Source of the DNA: Microvelia longipes
Lineage: Eukaryota; Arthropoda; Insecta; Hemiptera; Veliidae
NCBI GenBank assembly: GCA_018340805.1
Contig: JACMZG010001908.1
Location: 32,338,690 to 32,402,689, forward strand
Direction of reading: 5' to 3'
DNA: 64,000 bases
Shown piece after piece: positions 61,320 through 64,000 of the stretch (the stretch's first letter is position 1; every line of letters starts with the position of its first letter). Under the pieces are notes generated by a model. That model had not been told where the DNA came from, did not search any database, and saw nothing but the letters and a program-made list of their open reading frames with translations. A program made the translations under genes and the position numbers.

Positions 61320-62315
61320 TTATGTTCTGAAAGAACATATATATTCTTAAAATATTCTTGATTACGAGTTCTTAATATATTTAAGTTCTGGTATAAGATA
61401 TTCCATAGTTATGTTGCGTTAACTTTTGGAGAAACGTTTTAGATTTTAATTGTCTTATTTAAAACGAGGGTCCTACTCATCTTTTGATAAATCCTAAATT
61501 GATTTCAGCAATTTCTCTTATGAGAAAATCACCCTTATTTCTTCAATTCGAGTCACATATTTGCCACCCTTTGCCATTAACGCTTGAGAGAAATTTTGAA
61601 TACTTTAATACACACCTCGCGAACTTACCCTATAAGTTGTCTATTGACTAAAAAAATCACCGCTATTTGTAAAGATAGCATATAATCGTTGCTATTGATC
61701 GATACATAGCGTTATAAACTTTCATATCGATTGATTTTGGTTTATAATGATAAGATATGAATGTTAGGACCAGTCTTAGTTGTAAAATTCTTCTTTCAGA
61801 CCCCATTTTACATTATCTTATTTTAACAGAGAGCAGACCTTGCTTTCACTGTGCTAAAAGCACCCACTAACAGAAGCTAAAAGCTTCTGTTTAAATTTTT
61901 TATGTCATTAATAGCCTCACAAATAAAAATATTCTTTCTTAGTTGTATTGTAGTTTTATATTTTCTGTATGTATTTAATATAATATTTTCCATCCTATCT
62001 CGTTTATATTTTATCCTATCTAGTTAGATATCATATAGTTAGTCATCGCACAATAAGATATTACATTTCATGAATACATTTATTATTTTTATCTGAATGC
62101 ACTCTTATACGCCTGCGCGTGTTGTTTTGGTATAATATTACTTGTTTTTGTTTTTGAATTCAAAACCACTTCGGTTATTTAACATCGTGTTATTTCTTTA
62201 TTATTCGTATTGTTTTAACTTACTGTTTAGAAACCACGCAGCGCTGGGTAACTATAAACATGCTACTGTTTATCATATGATACTACCGAGTTTTGCAAAA
62301 CATGAATAGTTGAAA
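61320..62315. other. gene-free AT-rich DNA
   Basis: No gene or transposon mark was recognised. CTAAAAGCACCCACTAACAG and AGCTAAAAGCTTCTG near 61850 are short local inverted words only. Confidence 0.35.
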
Positions 62316-62318
62316 TAA

Positions 62319-62562
62319 TATAATTTTGCGAGAGATACCTAGGAAATGTAACAAGCAAAATGTAATGCTACATCTGGGAACTGTTCCATCATTGATTTCA
62401 GGCTCTGTCGGCGCCCTGATGTGTTAGACGTAACGAATCAGAGTGGGACATGACATTATGTCGAGCCATCAATGATGACGAAAGTCGAATGATGGAACAG
62501 TTCCCAGATGTAGCATTGCATTTTGCTTGTTACATTTCCTTGGTGTCTCTCGCACAATTATA
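62319..62562. mobile_element. palindromic element with hammerhead-like centre
   Basis: Arms of about 75 bp (62319-62394 and 62488-62562) are inverted copies, for example AATGTAACAAGCAAAATG on the left and its complement on the right. Between them is CAATGATGACGAAAGTCGAA (62467-62486): an ATGA word, a 3-bp GAC/GTC stem with GAAA loop, then GAA. This resembles a shrunken hammerhead core. No target duplication was found. Confidence 0.6.
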
Positions 62563-62564
62563 TT

Positions 62565-64000
62565 GTGTCATGCTACAGTTTTGCTTCTCAACTTTGAAAG
62601 GAAGCCCGAGAAAGTAATAATCTTATTTTTCGTAAAATCAAAACGGCGCTTTTCATTAATTCTAAAAATAAATAATCCAAGTTTTTAAAATGTATACTTT
62701 GTGGTAGTTATAAGATTATACTGCGTCCTTTGAAACCTACACGCCTCTGGCTGCCACATGTGTCTTTAGGTTGCTTTAATTTACAAGATAATTCTTTTTT
62801 TTGTGTAATAAATAGTATTATTAATATTTCTCTTAATTTTTACCTATATTTTGATTTTACTTATTAAAAATTCAGTAATCATTAATATCTTTTTTAACTA
62901 ATAGACTATTGACCATGGCTTAATTGAGGATGCCGTGTCCTCAGCAAATATTTTGCTATTTTAAAAGAGATTGCCTTTAGATTTTGCTAGTATCAAATCG
63001 TTTGTGGCGTTTCGGCCCGTGTTATTAATTCAGGTGGAGACTTTTATTTATAAGAACTGTCATTTTCACTTATTTTTGAAATAGTTATCTAATTACTTTT
63101 CTTTCCTTTAAAGTTAATTAAGTAAGCGAATTAGATATACTACAAGAAATTAAACTGGCAACACGTTCTGATAAGAGCTAACAAACTAAGATAAGGTGTG
63201 ATAAGGGGTCCCGGAGAAGAATTCTACTATATTACGGCACTTGTGCAGAAAATGAATAAAATTCCTTTTATTTTTGGCACTAGTCTTAAAAGTTAATAGA
63301 ATTCTTCTACAAAATTGTAAAGACGTTTTTTGCGGTGCATGTCGACAGACTTGTGATGTCAATATTTTCTATCAATCGATGAAATAAATTTAAAGAATTA
63401 CAGCTAAATTCTTTGCTTTTATATAAACAAAGAAAATTCTTTGCTTTTATATATAGTGTTTTTACTGTCTTAAAAATACAGCGGTGTATCAAAACACGTA
63501 TGTTTTCTTTTTTCAAGTCGCTTGGAAAAGGTGATGTCACTTAAAATGAAGAAAGAGTGAAGCTAATTTTTTTTCTCGAAAGATATAAAAATTTATCCGT
63601 TTTTATTATTTTTATCTTTTGCTATAACCTAGTGTTAACCGACCAGAAGATATAAATGGATTAAATTTACAATGAAATATGAATATTTTCTCATATTTTC
63701 AGCCAGAGTTCTTTCGTTTTTCTCCAAGATAAGTTTCTTAAATTTTCACATTTTAGTTGTTCAATATTTCTCCTCGCTTACTTTCTTTGTACTGAACATG
63801 CTTTCTATATTATAAATTCTTTTACGGTGGGTTCTTGAAAAAGATTTATCGCTAGTCTTAGACTGAGAATAATTGTTTAGTTAGTTTAGGAAATATTAAA
63901 GAACTACATGTTAGTAAAGTAATTTTTCTTAACTCCAGAACTTGAAACCTTAAACCAGCTTAAACTCTACTGTAATATAATGGTGAGCAGTGACTTCATA
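62565..64000. other. gene-free AT-rich DNA to the window end
   Basis: No exon, RNA gene or transposon end was recognised, apart from the motif at 63001. TTCTTTGCTTTTATATA is repeated in tandem at 63410-63455. Confidence 0.35.
63001..63041 (-). ncRNA. hammerhead-like scrap (GGGCC-GAAACGCC)
   Basis: On the minus strand CTGAATTAATAACACGGGCC is followed by GAAACGCCAC. The GAAAC-G-C ending resembles 45551-45590, but the CTGATGA side and stem II are not recognisable. Confidence 0.2.

Overview
This is AT-rich, intron-rich animal DNA, most likely from an arthropod (perhaps a hemipteran-like insect; the species is not identifiable from this sequence). The reasons are a Metazoa-type BEL/Pao LTR retrotransposon, tRNA-derived SINE-like repeats with ATT tails, many (TA)n arrays, and an arthropod-style TATA plus TCAGT initiator about 30 bp apart in front of a signal-peptide exon. 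Nothing bacterial or CRISPR-like is present.

Layout. 129-7259: one BEL/Pao element with near-identical LTRs, a 5-bp target duplication, and gag and pol broken by several frameshifts. 7265-24740: gene-poor DNA holding repeat fragments, SINE-like copies, (TA)n arrays, hairpins and an exact 140-bp duplication. 24745-34801: host gene 1. It has a core promoter, a 65-nt exon coding a signal peptide, a 7.7-kb intron (containing an inverted-repeat transposon, a 100-bp minisatellite and a foldback element), and one large terminal exon for a secreted His/Lys/Asp-rich protein with a furin-type site. 36821-40296: SINE, foldback and 'C/B' repeats. 40457-41610: a second large phase-1 terminal exon for a cysteine-free, charged protein (gene 2); its first exon is not certain. 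41780-64000: mostly nested dispersed repeats, including a 2.2-kb non-autonomous hAT element inserted in an older repeat, hammerhead-ribozyme-like palindromic elements, a 57-bp tandem array, and a possible EGF-domain remnant on the minus strand.

How the genes relate. Genes 1 and 2 lie on the same strand about 6.5 kb apart, and in both the body is one large, intrinsically disordered-looking exon entered in phase 1. The tiny signal-peptide exon of gene 1 is phase-compatible with both bodies. They may be two genes of a secreted-protein cluster or alternative terminal exons of one locus; transcript data would decide. No function is claimed for either product.

Mobile history. Repeat family 'A' (about 0.55-0.8 kb) was hit by the hAT element. 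The hAT element carries a 'C' module joined to foldback element 'B', and the C-B junction also occurs elsewhere without hAT ends. Almost everything outside the two host genes and the BEL element is non-autonomous repeat or AT-rich sequence in which no gene is visible.
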